A stretch of DNA of 64,000 nt from Cercospora beticola (lineage: Eukaryota; Ascomycota; Dothideomycetes; Mycosphaerellales; Mycosphaerellaceae). A model generated the notes under the pieces. That model searched no databases, was not told where the DNA came from, and saw nothing but the letters and a program-made list of their open reading frames with translations. Below are positions 20,006 through 31,557 of this stretch, piece by piece (position 1 is the first letter of the stretch; each line of letters opens with the position of its first letter). Both the position numbers and the translations under genes were made by a program. The stretch spans positions 310,001 to 374,000 of the forward strand of contig NC_088943.1 of assembly GCF_033473495.1 (NCBI RefSeq), given 5' to 3'.

Positions 20006-21559
20006 CTAGCACTTGTCACATCCTTCTCCACAAAGCATGACCGAAATGACTCTGTCACCCTCAGAAAGATGTACCACAATCCGCACATCGTACCACGCTC
20101 GCCTCGATACCGCAGCAGAGTATGGAGTCACTCTGTTCCCTTCTCCGATCCGTACACAGAAGCTGTTGCTTTGCTCACCCTGCCCCATGTCGCCTCGATG
20201 CACAAGTGGACGACCGCGCGTTCGGAGCAGTTGAAGCTCGAGAGTAATGTCGTGGTGAGACATGCAGCTGTCTTCTGGTAGAGGCGTCATTGGGTCTGGC
20301 ACGGGTCGTGCCCAGTCGGTGGCTCTGCATACACCACACCACGTGGTGTTGCATACGAGGACGAACTCTTTGCCAGTGATCTCCTTGGTCTCGGAGTTGA
20401 TGTGAGTTGAGACCAGATGTAGTGGCCCTCCCAAGCGGTACAGCTGAGACTCAGGGTTGACTGGGACAGCGTTGGCTTCGATGATGTGCGCACCGAAGGC
20501 ACAGAACTTCACATCCTTGTAGTGAAGCATTCTCAAGCCGTGCAGGTCGTCCAAGTGTCGATGGTCAGTGTTGCCGTTCGCCGGTGGGTAAGGTGCCATT
20601 GTTGGCGGCGTCGGTGCGTCTGGTGACTGAGGAACGTTTGTACCTTGAGCTGCTCCAAGTTCTGCCCTGCGTGCCGCTTCCTCGAAAGAGGAACCAACAT
20701 CGGGACCAGGAGGGCGAACGTCTGGTTCTCGAAGAAATAGCTCTTCTTCGCTTTCCTCTTCGTCCGCAATGGTTGCTTCTTGATCGTCGTTGTTTGTGGA
20801 AGCATCAGAGTCATCGTTCTCGTCAACATCTACCACATCCAGCTCGTGGTCCTGCCCGTTGTTTGCGCCATCGTCGGATTCGTAGTCCTCGTCAGACTCG
20901 TGGTCAGCGTCATCGTCGGCCACATCCGACTCGCTCTCATGGGACGAGCTGTTATCATCGTCGTCGGTTTGTTCGTCGGCGTCCACTGCATTGGAGACTG
21001 GTGTTGAGACGGGTGCCTTTCTTGCAGTTCCCGGTATTACGCGTGCTTGCGCTTGCGTTTGCGCTGCTACCGCTGGTGGCGCCGTCGCTGGCCCGGCCCC
21101 TGGAGCTGCTTGTGCTTGTGGAGCGGCAACAGGTCCAGGCAAGATTCCAGCAGTCCCAGCAGGAACGTGTGTCAGATACTCATGCGTTGGGGCAACTTGT
21201 AGAGTCAACGCGATGTTGAGGTTTGCTGCCTCTCGAACGATATCTGCCACGGCGTTTGCGAACTCAAGGTGCTCCTGGTTTGTGTATGGAGTTCCGTTGT
21301 AATCGTTTGGTCGATCGAGCACGCGCCAGTCGCGCTCTCTCCTGCCGCCACTCCAGCGCTGGTTGTGTTGATCACGCAGCTTCGGTGTCCCGTAGTCGGC
21401 GCGGTGCGGGAAGATGGCGTGAAAGATGTCTCTGATTTGATCCTGTGTCAGGTTCCAGAGATGAAAGAGAAGCAGGAGGACGCGGCGCTCGTCCAGCTGC
21501 CAAGGTCGTCTGCTTGCGGCGGGAACGATCGGTCGTCCGGTGATGTCGGATCGTTGCAT
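20006..21559 (-). CDS. hypothetical protein with two Cys clusters and an acidic linker
   Basis: Single exon, 517 residues, ATG at 21559. The N-terminal 75 residues are helical (PWQLDERRVLLLLFHLWN, then QIRDIFHAIFP and NQRWSGG), reminiscent of a compact DNA-binding-type fold, though I cannot name a family. A long Ala/Pro/Gln stretch and a very acidic Asp/Glu/Ser linker (about 195-295) follow. The C-terminal domain has a CNTTWCGVC cluster (C403, C408, C411) and ends with CGEGCDKC (C510, C514, C517), which together could bind zinc. The gene at 22637 on the other strand shares the N-terminal pattern and both Cys clusters, so the two are probably ancient duplicates in divergent orientation. Function is unknown. 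Confidence 0.8.
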   Translation of the reverse strand: MQRSDITGRPIVPAASRRPWQLDERRVLLLLFHLWNLTQDQIRDIFHAIFPHRADYGTPKLRDQHNQRWSGGRRERDWRVLDRPNDYNGTPYTNQEHLEFANAVADIVREAANLNIALTLQVAPTHEYLTHVPAGTAGILPGPVAAPQAQAAPGAGPATAPPAVAAQTQAQARVIPGTARKAPVSTPVSNAVDADEQTDDDDNSSSHESESDVADDDADHESDEDYESDDGANNGQDHELDVVDVDENDDSDASTNNDDQEATIADEEESEEELFLREPDVRPPGPDVGSSFEEAARRAELGAAQGTNVPQSPDAPTPPTMAPYPPANGNTDHRHLDDLHGLRMLHYKDVKFCAFGAHIIEANAVPVNPESQLYRLGGPLHLVSTHINSETKEITGKEFVLVCNTTWCGVCRATDWARPVPDPMTPLPEDSCMSHHDITLELQLLRTRGRPLVHRGDMGQGEQSNSFCVRIGEGNRVTPYSAAVSRRAWYDVRIVVHLSEGDRVISVMLCGEGCDKC

Positions 21560-22636
21560 TGTGATTGTTGGTGGTCTTGATTGAAAGGTTCGCGTGGCAG
21601 TTGTGGAGTGTGTGTTCGTGAAGCGGGTTGTTGGCTTCAGGTTGCAGTCGCCTTGTTCGTGTCTTCGTTTCCGTATGAAGAGGAGAGACTGGTCGCAAGA
21701 GAAGAAGGATACTTAAGCGTTTGACGAGGGCGAGGAAGTGAAGTGCGCGGCTGCACTTCGTGACATCCACTTTGTGCTTCAAACTTCACGGGCGCTGACC
21801 ACGTGCGGTTCACCAGCTCGCCGTCCATCTTCGGTCAACAATATCATTGTGTACACAGTCGAGGAGTCACAAAGAATGCGTATATGCTTGTCATGGCAGT
21901 CATGACCATTCGTATTGATGCTTGTATGCGCGGGAAGAGATTTGTGAAAACGAAACCTAGGAGCATGAGCTTCCACGCTCCAGGATCGATTCATGCTGGG
22001 AAAATTGGTAAAAACATAGAGGGAAGTACTGTTGTTCAAAAGAACTCACCTTGACGATCGAAGGAGAAGCTCTTTATGTGAGATCGAGGTTTGAACTACA
22101 GAAAGTTCCAACCTGGTCTCGTGCAGATTGAGACTCGAGACAACGGCTTTGTTCATGGAATTGTCTCCCTGAGCCAACATTGAGACAGCAAACTCATCGC
22201 TGCAGCACATATGCAAGTCTGACCGAGCGGTTTGACGCTCTTCTTGCTCATTGTCCATATACATTGTACACTCCAAATGTCTTTATATGAATATTATGGA
22301 TTCACATGGATGATAGATCGTTGACTCGTCCCCAGTACTCTTGCCTGAGATACGACTAGTACTGTCCTCACGGGTGTGAACTCTTATGCACGCTGCTGAT
22401 CTGCCGGTATTGATTCTGCAGCTGTTGTTGATGCTCTCTCGCTGACACGTCGACGGTGAACAAACGTGGACCCACTTTTCTGTCACTTGCGTTTCTCCTG
22501 CACGCACCACTCGAAGCACCGTCGACAGCACTTCCTTCTCCGACATCAAACATCGCCACGCTCCAGGACAGCAGCACTCCAGAACCCCTTCGTCTTACAT
22601 TCCGCGCCTTCTCACCAAGACAACCACATCGTCGAC
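21560..22636. promoter_or_regulatory. divergent promoter region between the two Cys-cluster genes
   Basis: 1,077 bp between the ATGs at 21559 (minus) and 22637 (plus). Both promoters must lie here, so shared regulation is possible. A TATATGAATATT-rich segment lies at about 22285-22297. Short open stretches on both strands look like chance. Confidence 0.45.
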
Positions 22637-23606
22637 ATGGGCAGCTCATCGAAATGGACGGTTGAGGAATTCCATTGCGAGCAGATGCTGAGGGAGGAGT
22701 TCGGGGTGGAGCCCTCTGGCGACGGTGTACAGATCGCCTACGACATGATGGGTAGACTCTTCGGCGAGGCCTACTGCACACCAGCGCGCAAGTTCAACGG
22801 CAATAAATACAGTGCTCAGCGCTTCCAAGACCGTAAGTCCCACCCCCTCCGAGTCTCGTTCCGTCAATGATACTGACAAGCACGCAGGTTGGACGCAGCG
22901 CTTTAAGCCTAGTCAGCCAAAGATATGGAGACACATCTGCAACGGCCCATACTCCTCTGAGGACGAGGCCCTCCGTGCCGACCTTCGCGAAAAGATCAAG
23001 GCCGCCGCAGAACAGGAGGGCGACAACAACCTCCTTTCAGACCAGCCAAATCGCCGCATCACTCTCGGTCGCTCTGGTCTCCCAGCTCGATACGCCCTTC
23101 CGCGCCGCCCAATCTCCATGGTCCATACCGACCAGCTCAAGCCCGCCATCCCGAGCGAGTACCACCAAGCAAAGTACAAGCCAATGGACGCTCTTCACCC
23201 AGAACGATCCGCTTTCAAGCACGGTGGCCGGATCATCCGCATTGGTACTCTCGATGACTCCGTCCTTGATGCAATGGTCTGCGATGCCCCTTATTGCTTC
23301 GTCTGCACGGCCGACTTTCTTCCTCCAACTGAGAATAGTCCGTTTGAAGGCCGTGCCTTCCTTCACCTCTGGCGCGATTGCGAGCCTGGTCTGGACCCTC
23401 TCGAGCGGTACTACACCTTCAGAGGCGCCAAGGCAGGGCAGATGAAGGATACGATGATGGTGCCGGAAGAGAAGCAGGAGGTGGACGTGCAGTTTATGCT
23501 GGATGGGAAGCCTTTCGTCGATGGCGTGTTGAGCTGCATCCCGGGTGAGTGCGAGGTCTGTCAGGCGTACTCCGGCGAGTGGAATGACGACAACGAAGCG
23601 GAATGA
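22637..23606 (+). CDS. hypothetical protein with two Cys clusters, relative of the divergent neighbour
   Basis: Exons 22637-22832 and 22888-23606. The 55-nt intron has GTAAGT, a CTGAC branch and GCAG, and the join restores one frame. Product length is 304 residues. The N-terminal part (KWTVEEFHCEQMLREEFGV to RFQDRWTQRF) has the same spacing of W, acidic residue, helices and final RW as the neighbour. The C-terminal domain has CDAPYCFVC (C197, C202, C205) and CIPGECEVC (C282, C287, C290), matching the neighbour's clusters at corresponding places. The long acidic linker of the neighbour is absent. The cysteines could form a zinc site. No enzyme motif, signal peptide or membrane segment is seen. 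Confidence 0.85.
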
Positions 23607-26111
23607 GGAGGCGTGCTGAGACATGATAGAGCATGAAGGTGGAGCAAGGGGTGGTGTTAGAGCATGCACGGAAGGAGTTGAAAATGATACCCTGTACATG
23701 TAGTGCTTGCAATGCATGAATTTCTTCACATGCACATATCACTGACCCTGTGTGGCTAGCTCTGGTTATTGTCACAGAACAAGGCCTATGGTCGTCCCAT
23801 CGCTAGAGAAATGTGTTTGAGAGGCTCTGTGGAGATATTCAGACTGTTACCCCAGGAGTTCATGATTCCCTAGTTATATTGCGTCTCATGGAGAGATCAT
23901 GTATAGGCATATCTCTGTAGTACCTCCCAACTACCATCAATTCTCTGCCCGCTTGAACGCATTGGAAGGTAATGTGGCGCAGCACGCAGTGGATTTCATT
24001 CTGGCTGGCTAGAAGAAGACGATTGAAAGTGGGCGCTACAAGCAAACCACTATTCACTCGCAAGCTCAGGCTCAAGAACAACACTGTCGGCGCTCACTTT
24101 GCCTGCGCTCGGAGCTTCAATAACTTGAGCGAAGACGAATGCATGGACCTGGTTGCCCAGAGCATGCTCGCCAACTATCCCATCAACGCGCTCCCGAAGA
24201 CTATTTGAGTCACGGCGAATGACAAGAAGACAATTGTTTCAGCATCAAAAACACGAACAAGCCCCGATCCTCAGCAACCATGGAGAAGAGCAGGCTCCAG
24301 AGAAGGGAAGGCGAACAATATTTCACAGCTCGCATGGCATTCTTCGCTCCGCCGTGCTGGCGATCACCAGGGCAGTAAGACTGATCAGGTTGATAGATTT
24401 CGTCATAGCATTGAAGATTGGAGTTCTCATTCGCATCCGCATCATATTGCACGAAAGCAGAGGCACTCATGCATTTGGAAGTATGCCATTTCAGGAAAGT
24501 GACGATGAGCATGGAGCAGCACAATTTCACAGGACAGCCCGGCCGCTGCACAATAGCACGAGCTGCATCTATGGATAGCATCAGCAACTATGTGATTACT
24601 CGGCTCAACTCTTTGATGTTTGCTCTTCTTCGTTCTTTGATCGAGAATTCCAAATCGTTATAACAGGTATCTTAGCCAGCATTGGCCGCAGGTGAGAATG
24701 ATCATTGAACCTGGCTTGATGGTAGTATCGAGCCATGGTGTTGATAATGCTCCTTTGCGATTGCTCCTGAACGCAAGTCACGACTTGATGCAGTTTCTAA
24801 GCTTCACAGAGGTGCGGTAAAGGCGAGCAATGTATACGTCATTGGACGGTGTGATGAGTTCGCTGGCTTGAAGCAGAACCATGAGCAGAGATCGCACATC
24901 GTTCAGTCGAATATGGTGTGCTGAAAGGTCGTATTTCACCATCAATGTTGCTCCTTGACCGATATTTCCTCGATTCCATAGATGAGCTGCATGGCACGCT
25001 GTTCACGAATGGTTCCTTGGACGATTTGCTGCATTAGACACGCCGGGCTGCGTCATGATTCGGGACGAAGAGCCCTCCTACATCGCTGTGATGCTGCCTG
25101 CAAACGACGATCTCCATGTGAGGCGACAGGAAGAGCCACCGGAGCCAGGGAAGCAGGAGCAAGATTCGTCACGGCTGGGGGTCTACATTGTCTTGGATGA
25201 CGCCGACTCTCCTGGCTCTGCCTCGCTAATGGCATACTGCGACTGCGCCCGAAATACACTAGACGCCAGCCATCTGCACGCGCGTGTGTCTCCGCCGTCC
25301 TTGCTGGGAATTTTGGTGAGCAGCCACGCGAAGGAAGAAATGAACGAGGGCAAACTGGAGTTGGGCTGACTGCTGCTTGACCACTCAAGGAAAGTGAAGG
25401 GGTGAGTTGGCGGCGGCCATGAGACTTGGCATTCGAACATAATTCCTGCTTGCCGCTCCGCAGATCTACCGTCTTGTAAACACCTCAACAAGAAGCATCA
25501 CCGACCCACTGCGCCTTATGCCGACGCAGTTCAGAGCACACTCTTTCTACCTGCTCCACCACCACATCCGGCGTTCATCCAGCTCGAGAGACAGCCATCT
25601 TGACAACCGCCGGTCCCGCATACAATGGGAAGAGCTCCTCCTCAATATTGCTCAAGGGCACGACTATGAGCAGCGCCACCTTCTCCGGTAAATACAGCTG
25701 CGAACGCTTATCTTCTACTGTGACTGAGACGACTGCAGGTCCCGCCAGGCCTCGACACAGAGCAACAGCAACAGTCAGTCACAGACCTCGACACCAACAA
25801 ATGTAGGTATCAGAGCACGCATCACGAAGTACCCAGCACATCGTAAGCAAACGCTCATAAGCAGAAGAACAGAGACTAAACCCTTCGACGAGGACGCAAC
25901 GGCAACATTCGACCTACCAAAGCCCAGCACAACTCCATCCACATCCCACCAACGTGTACACCGCAGCAACTCCGTCAGCACCAGCGCATCTTGCCGTCCA
26001 CCTCAGAAGACCACATCAGCGCACCTCGCCGTCCACGTCGACCACAAAAGCCCACACCCTCTCGGCATCCACAGCCCATGATCGCCCGTAAGTCACACGG
26101 AACCAGCATGG
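23607..26111. other. gene-poor stretch, no convincing gene
   Basis: About 2.5 kb. Several short open frames occur. The most gene-like is 25055-25369 (+), an ATG-started 104-codon frame with an acidic, hydrophilic product but no recognised motif. Another open end is at about 24085-24208. I cannot support any as a gene. Base composition is not AT-rich. Confidence 0.4.
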
Positions 26112-26301
26112 GACGCTCGAAGTAGAGTTCAACAAGAATCCGACGCCGGTTACGTTGGCAAGGGAGAGAATGGCACAGGAAATCAATGTGACCGAGATCT
26201 GTTCCTCGGAGCGCGCATCGGTCATATTGATTTCCTGCGCTATCCCCTCTCTTACCAGTGTAGTCGGTGTCGGGTTCTTGTTGAGCTCAACTTCGAGCGT
26301 C
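26112..26301. repeat. zero-spacer palindrome of coding-like DNA
   Basis: Position p mirrors position 52413 minus p with no indels and no loop; the centre is at 26206/26207. Across the eight decamer blocks 26121-26200 I counted about 60 of 80 complementary pairs by hand. Read toward the centre, the plus arm gives TLEVEFNKNPTP then AQEIN, and the minus arm gives TLEVELNKNPTP then AQEIN. Both strands are open across the whole palindrome. Most differences are transitions, and most fall at third codon positions. An RNA copy would form a long hairpin. Confidence 0.85.
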
Positions 26302-29300
26302 ATAAGCTGATCCTGTGTGATTCGTTAGGGCTTGTGAAGTTTTGGGTTGTTGAGGCAGTGGGCGAAAGGGGCGGTTGCGCCTTGTGAGTTTGCTTCCGGG
26401 ACAGGTAAGTAACGATTGTGTGGAAGCTAGCCAGGACAGCGCTGACGATCTGCAGATATGCGAGGACAACGGACATAGCCAATACTTCAGACGTCCGCTT
26501 TCAGCACCCATCTTAATTGCAGACTTTATCGAGCTTCGAGAGGACCAGACTGCAGCGCCAGAAAGAGGCAGGAAGAGTGGCAGCGAAGCGCAACCCAAGG
26601 CTTTAGTTGCCAGATGGGTTGTTAGCGTCACCAGAGAAGGGAGCACAGCAGTTAAAGCGCACGTCTGCGGTCGCGATCGTTGATGAGGAGGAAGCCATTG
26701 CCCAGGAGATTGGACGAGGGAGGAGGGAGAGCAAATACTCAGACAGCTCGCGGAAGCATATTGGCTGGCGGCGGATTTGTCCAAACGTTCGCCGAATACG
26801 CCTTATGCAGTACACGTCAATTCCGACAGCAGCTCATCGCTACGTTTCTGATCGCCTGTCTCCGGCTTGTGAAGTCAAGTGCAAGGCAAGTCCTCCATGC
26901 GAAGTTCTACGGAGAGCACTCACGATGGCCAAGGCCTTCTATCGATCCCGCTTTGTCATTGCGCCTTCACTGCCGCCCTGCACAATACTCCGTTCCCAGC
27001 TGAATGATGCTCCTCTGCTGATCATTGCGATACAGAACCGCAAACCATGCAGATTTGGAAGTTTTGAGAGCAAACGCCTCATCTCAGTGTCTCTATAATG
27101 ATTTGCGTGGATTTTCAATGTGTTATATCGCGGTCTTCATAGCCTCATCCTTTGTGCTGCCCTTTCGACACGATACCGTTGTGCGGATCTCTTCAGCGTC
27201 GTCCACGCCTCCATTGAGTCTTTCCATTCCTTATATGCACAACGCGGGCTATGTGACCACTCAGCGTGCAGGCACGAGCTCCGCGATCAAATGAATGCTC
27301 CCGCCCGCTCTCACGAAGTGAAGATCAAAGCTGAAGCGCTGGTCAAACCTTCCTTTCTGTGTGGCATCCTGCCTCTGTGTGTATCTGAAGCTACGTCCAC
27401 CACGTCGTCGCTGCTGCACTTGGTGGTCTCTCGAAGCCCCTTGCCCCATCCAATGCTTCTGTTCCTGCTCATGTTCCCAAGTCATGCTACCTCTTTGTCC
27501 TCTGGAGCTGAAAACGTCCTTGCGGCGCCCCTTTGTTTCCAGGTTTCAAACATGCTTTCAAGACCGTGGCCTTTGAGGATCTCCACAACCGTTTCACCAA
27601 GGCTTCCGTCGCTCATCGTTGCTGTCTCTTGATGACATGTTCAGGCACTGTGCGCGTACGTCCGTCTCTTCCTTCGTCTTCAGGGGCCGGCGCCTTCGAT
27701 GTTGAGGACTCGACATCTGCGCTGGTGGCCAACGTCCTCGGTCGCCGTTGTCCCGGTGTTCAAAGTTAGCGGATGGCGTCGACCTCGCGGCGGGCGAGAC
27801 TCTGCTTCCGAGACCTGCTGCGAACCAGCTCTTGTGGTATTCCGAGCGCTTTCAGAGACTGGCTCCACGAGCGGCTTCGTGTCGTGCCTGACGGAGCGTG
27901 ATTGCCCTTGGGTCGAGCGCTGACTTGGCTGAAGCGTCCCTGTCGGCCGTTCCGCAGTGCACTGGGAGCGATCATTGGCGCCAGAGGATCTGAATGCGCT
28001 GCAGCGGTCTGTCGGCCACAATGAGTAAACTGTGAGCTGCATCAGAGAGGTGTCGGTCAGATCTCCTCAATCGCAAACTGCTCTCGCCGCTGCTTTCCTA
28101 CTGTGCTGATGTAGCCATCGAGTCCGTCAGTCAGCCCTCGTCGCCTCCGCCGTCGCAGCTCGATGGCCGTGAATAGGAGGCTTTGGAGGTACTCCCGACG
28201 CGAAGCTTGCAATCGTGATGTTGCAACGATGGAGGCCGCCGCGAGCGAAGGTCCCGCGCCTAGGAGAAGCACTTCCAACTCTCCTGCTTCTGGCGTGCTA
28301 TCGTGGCCTGGATGAGAAGTAGTCAATGAAGCCCGCCTCGCCGCGCCGCCTCGGAGTGCGACCTCAAGCTCGCCGCCGCCGCCGCCCACGGCAATCAGAA
28401 GAGCCCTTTCGATGTCCCATCGTGATGCCGAAACTGTTCTGAGCGCGATGTCGCCGTCAGCTCGCTGTAGTAGCCTGTTGTCTCCAGCCCTTTGGGTATC
28501 CTGTCAGCTCGTTCGTGATCGAGTGACTGCTGCTGGTCTCTCGTCAGCCAGTTCAAGCGCGTTCGTTGATGCCGCAGTCAGCCTTTGAATTTGATGCCTC
28601 TGTGCGAATCTTGCAGAGCTGCGTAGGGGTCATTCGCTCCTCGCTGTCGCACAGTACCGCCATCAGAAGGACGACCTCAGTGTCCCATGATGAAGCTGAA
28701 GCCCCATTGAACGGGATGCCGTCGTGACCGCGTCGTTCTAGCCAGTGTCCTGGGCGCTCAGTAGATCTGTTCGTGTTGCCTCGACTGCTCCTGTTCCTGT
28801 TCCCGTCAGGTGCAGCGCAGCCTTTGTCATCGCCGTCAGCGATTGAAGCTAATGGCTCTCTGCGGATGAGGCAGCTCTTCCCAGGACGGGGGCGCTTCTC
28901 ACGGCGGTCACATAGAGAGCTGATCTGAGGCGTTTACTGATCGCAGTGAGGTACTGCGAGTGGTATGTCGCCTTCATGTCCTCGCCGTTGCTGGACGAGC
29001 AGCGCTGGGTCCTGCCACTGAGCGCCCGGCCGTGGTTCAAGCGCTCTGCTCGTCCTGCTGGCACAGCTGGGTAGTCTCAATGGGTCACCATGGTGTCACT
29101 GGCCTACGGACATTGGATCTACTGAAGTCTCGCTCGTCACTGCGTGTTCACTGCTGCCAGGCTCACTGCCGACAGCGCTGGCGGCTCGATCTGGCGCGAC
29201 TTTGGCCCCAAAATGGCTCTGTACACTGCTCCATGATGGGCGCCAACACACTGTGACTCTCATGATGGATAAAAATGCTATCTGAATGAACTAAATGCAT

Positions 29301-29475
29301 CCGCAAGTCTTCATCGCCGCGTGGCGGCGAGCAATACCACTCTTCTCAACCTCCCAATCCTCCTCCCACCGTCCTCCTCCCCTCCCAGACCCTCACCCCA
29401 GCCACCTCCGGACCCCCAAACCTCACCTCATCGTCACCTTCCGCCTCAGGCAGCAGCCTGACAGGCATTAATCGA
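26302..29475. other. gene-poor stretch with faint repeated segments
   Basis: About 3.2 kb without a convincing gene. Two segments near 28390-28465 and 28660-28735 resemble each other (an AATCAGAAG or CATCAGAAG box, then TGTCCCAT, then CGTGATGCCG or GATGAAGCTG), pointing to an old duplication. Open frames on both strands are short and change frame often. Confidence 0.4.
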
Positions 29476-29564
29476 CCAATGAGAGCCCTTTCAGCCGCGT
29501 GATTCAGCTTCCGTTGATTACTAAATCCCGCTAGCGCGACACGCCGAGAATCAGACTATAAGAA
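29476..29564 (+). promoter_or_regulatory. CCAAT and TATA boxes of a short spliced unit
   Basis: A CCAAT box at 29476-29480 is followed 75 bp later by CTATAAGAA at 29556-29564. A pyrimidine-rich stretch runs to about 29610, and an ATG lies at 29632. Order and spacing match a classical Pol II promoter. Confidence 0.6.
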
Positions 29565-29631
29565 CCCCTCTCCCTCTCTCTGATTTCCTTTCTTTTTCTC
29601 TCCACTACCAACCACTTCTCACCTTGCTTCG

Positions 29632-29804
29632 ATGTGCTTGCCTTTGGGGGCCGGCCTTCGGTAAGTACTTCTTCCCCTTTCCCCTTCTCTAACAACTCAC
29701 TTCACAGCAAGTGGCGGCGTCGCTTGGCAGGCGGCGACGTCTGGCTCTGGCATTTGGCGTTGGCACTTGGCAATGGCAAGTCACCTTCATCACTCAGGAC
29801 CTGA
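29632..29804 (+). CDS. short spliced ORF, 41 residues
   Basis: Exons 29632-29660 and 29708-29804. The 47-nt intron has a consensus GTAAGT donor, a CTAAC branch site and a TTCACAG acceptor. The join gives a 41-residue basic, Trp/Leu/Gly-rich peptide. A CCAAT/TATA promoter lies just upstream. A second donor-like GTATGT near 29820 and acceptor near 29937 lie beyond the stop, so the transcript may continue with a 3' UTR intron. The Trp/Leu-rich segment resembles part of the third repeat copy near 8540-8580. It could be a small-protein gene, the truncated remnant of a longer gene, or a noncoding transcript. Confidence 0.4.
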
Positions 29805-29856
29805 GGGTGAAGGGGGCAGGTATGTACTTCCGTTGGTTGTGATGATTTTGCTGACC

Positions 29857-30015
29857 CCATCATTCCGTTGGCACTTTGGTGCTGGTGGGTGGAGGGGTCT
29901 ACTTCACTGACTTTGCTGTTTTGTTTGTTTTGCAGATTCCATCATGTCGTTGGCACTTTTTTGCTGGCGAGTGGAGGAGTTTGACCGTCACTGTTTCTCG
30001 CTGATGTTGCTGTTT
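29857..30015 (+). repeat. two direct copies of an approximately 80-bp segment
   Basis: CCATCATTCCGTTGGCACTT at about 29857 and CCATCATGTCGTTGGCACTT at about 29939 start two similar segments. Each continues with a TGCTGG motif, a GTGGAGG motif and a TTGCTG end. Spacing is about 82 bp. Confidence 0.65.
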
Positions 30016-31557
30016 GATGTGCTGTGACCGTCAAATTACTTATTCTGCTGCTACCGTTCCCGTGTTCGTGCTGTTTGATGTTGCGGGTGTCAGTGAGGGT
30101 CGAAGCTGCTCGTCGCGCTGCTCCAAAGTCGCGACGGGCGTCAAGATCGCGGAGGCCAAACACGGTCGCGCCTCCTCACCGCCCAGCGAATACACTGTGC
30201 CATTGATGAAGCTATGCGGACTCTTCTTAAGACTATCTATGTGATCAGAGGTGATCAATGTGAACGCTGCACTCGACGTTCTGGCACTGCCAGTCCTGGA
30301 AGTCGTGGTGTAAGAAGACTCAAAATCCGCCCTCACGAGCGCAGGAGCGCGACGGCCCCATTGACTGCTGATGACAGCCTCCAGCTCGCCAACAGCCTCA
30401 TTGCCCAATGATGGCCCCATAGAGCCCGTTTGATGGTCAGAATGCTGCTCAGGACTGCGAAGCCTTCTGCACTTCTCAACGTGGAGAAGAGCTGCCATGA
30501 AGGCGGCAGTCGACCGTCGGACGCGGCTCTCACGGGCGCTGCTGAGGAGAAAGGCTCTACTCGAAAGACGTGACTACAAGATCTGTTCCGCGACCGGTAT
30601 CACTCGAACACCTTGAGGCGCGAAGCGCGGGAAATGCAGACTCCTGAGGTGGCCTACCTGACTGTCACAATGGCTTCAGCACGACGACAGGCACTTGAGG
30701 GGAACATCTCCTTGCAAACTCTCCTTATGGACGGCGAAGGCGACATCCACCGTCAGAGTTCTCGGGTCAACTCGTGCGCGCGAGCAGCGCCGGTCCTCTC
30801 CTTCACCTTTGCGTCAAGGCTCCGCACACCACCATCTTCTACGCACAAAGTGGCAGCAGCACTAATTGATCAATCAGAAAACGAGCGCAACCTACCCCTA
30901 CGATGATGGGGCCAAGCACGAGTCTCAGTTGGCGCAGCGTGAAATCACTCGCGTCCGAACGTTCATCACAGCCTCCGCTACAGCATCAGCTCGCGCCGAG
31001 TCACGAACCCTGCAAACGTTCTGCCCTCATCTGCCAGTATAAAAGTCGCTTCAACCATCCATGGGCGTCCTCCACAACAGACTTGCAATACCGCTTCGAG
31101 CTGACTCGCGCCGCCGGGGCTCGCGAGATCCTCAAGAAGGTTAACGGCATGAACCCTCGCGACTGGTCGTTGGACTCGAGCGTCGCAGCAGCGACCACTG
31201 CCGATAGGCCAATGTCGGCGCGGAGCAGACCGCTACTAGTCGGACGGCCGCCGTGGTAAGCTGACGAGCAGACACGATGATTGCAGACAGACGCTGACAT
31301 ATTCTTAGCGCATCTTCCATCGCGCCGAATACCAAGCACAATAGCGAGATCACCGCCAGCCCCCCCACGAACCTCACTCACGTAACCGCGCGCGCCCTGA
31401 CGCAAATAAAGGCAGTTGCGCACGCCTAGACAGCTACAAAACAGCCCAAGGCCTCAGCAGACGACTCAGCGGATCACCTGACGCAGGTACTGGCAACAGT
31501 CGTCACTCGAGCCTTCCACCATCCTGCGAGTGATTCACAACCTCGCTCAATGGGTCG
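30016..31557. other. gene-poor stretch with exon-like open frames
   Basis: No intact gene found. Around 30870-31020 a frame not starting with ATG has coding-like composition, including an AKHES motif that recurs near 32500. A TATAAAAG lies at about 31038-31045. None can be joined into a gene with confidence. Confidence 0.35.

Noticed and set aside
26112..26301. Repeat-induced point mutation as full explanation of the transitions in the palindrome
   Set aside because: Nearly all differences are transitions, but they do not favour CpA sites, they concentrate at third codon positions, and the second palindrome has several transversions.
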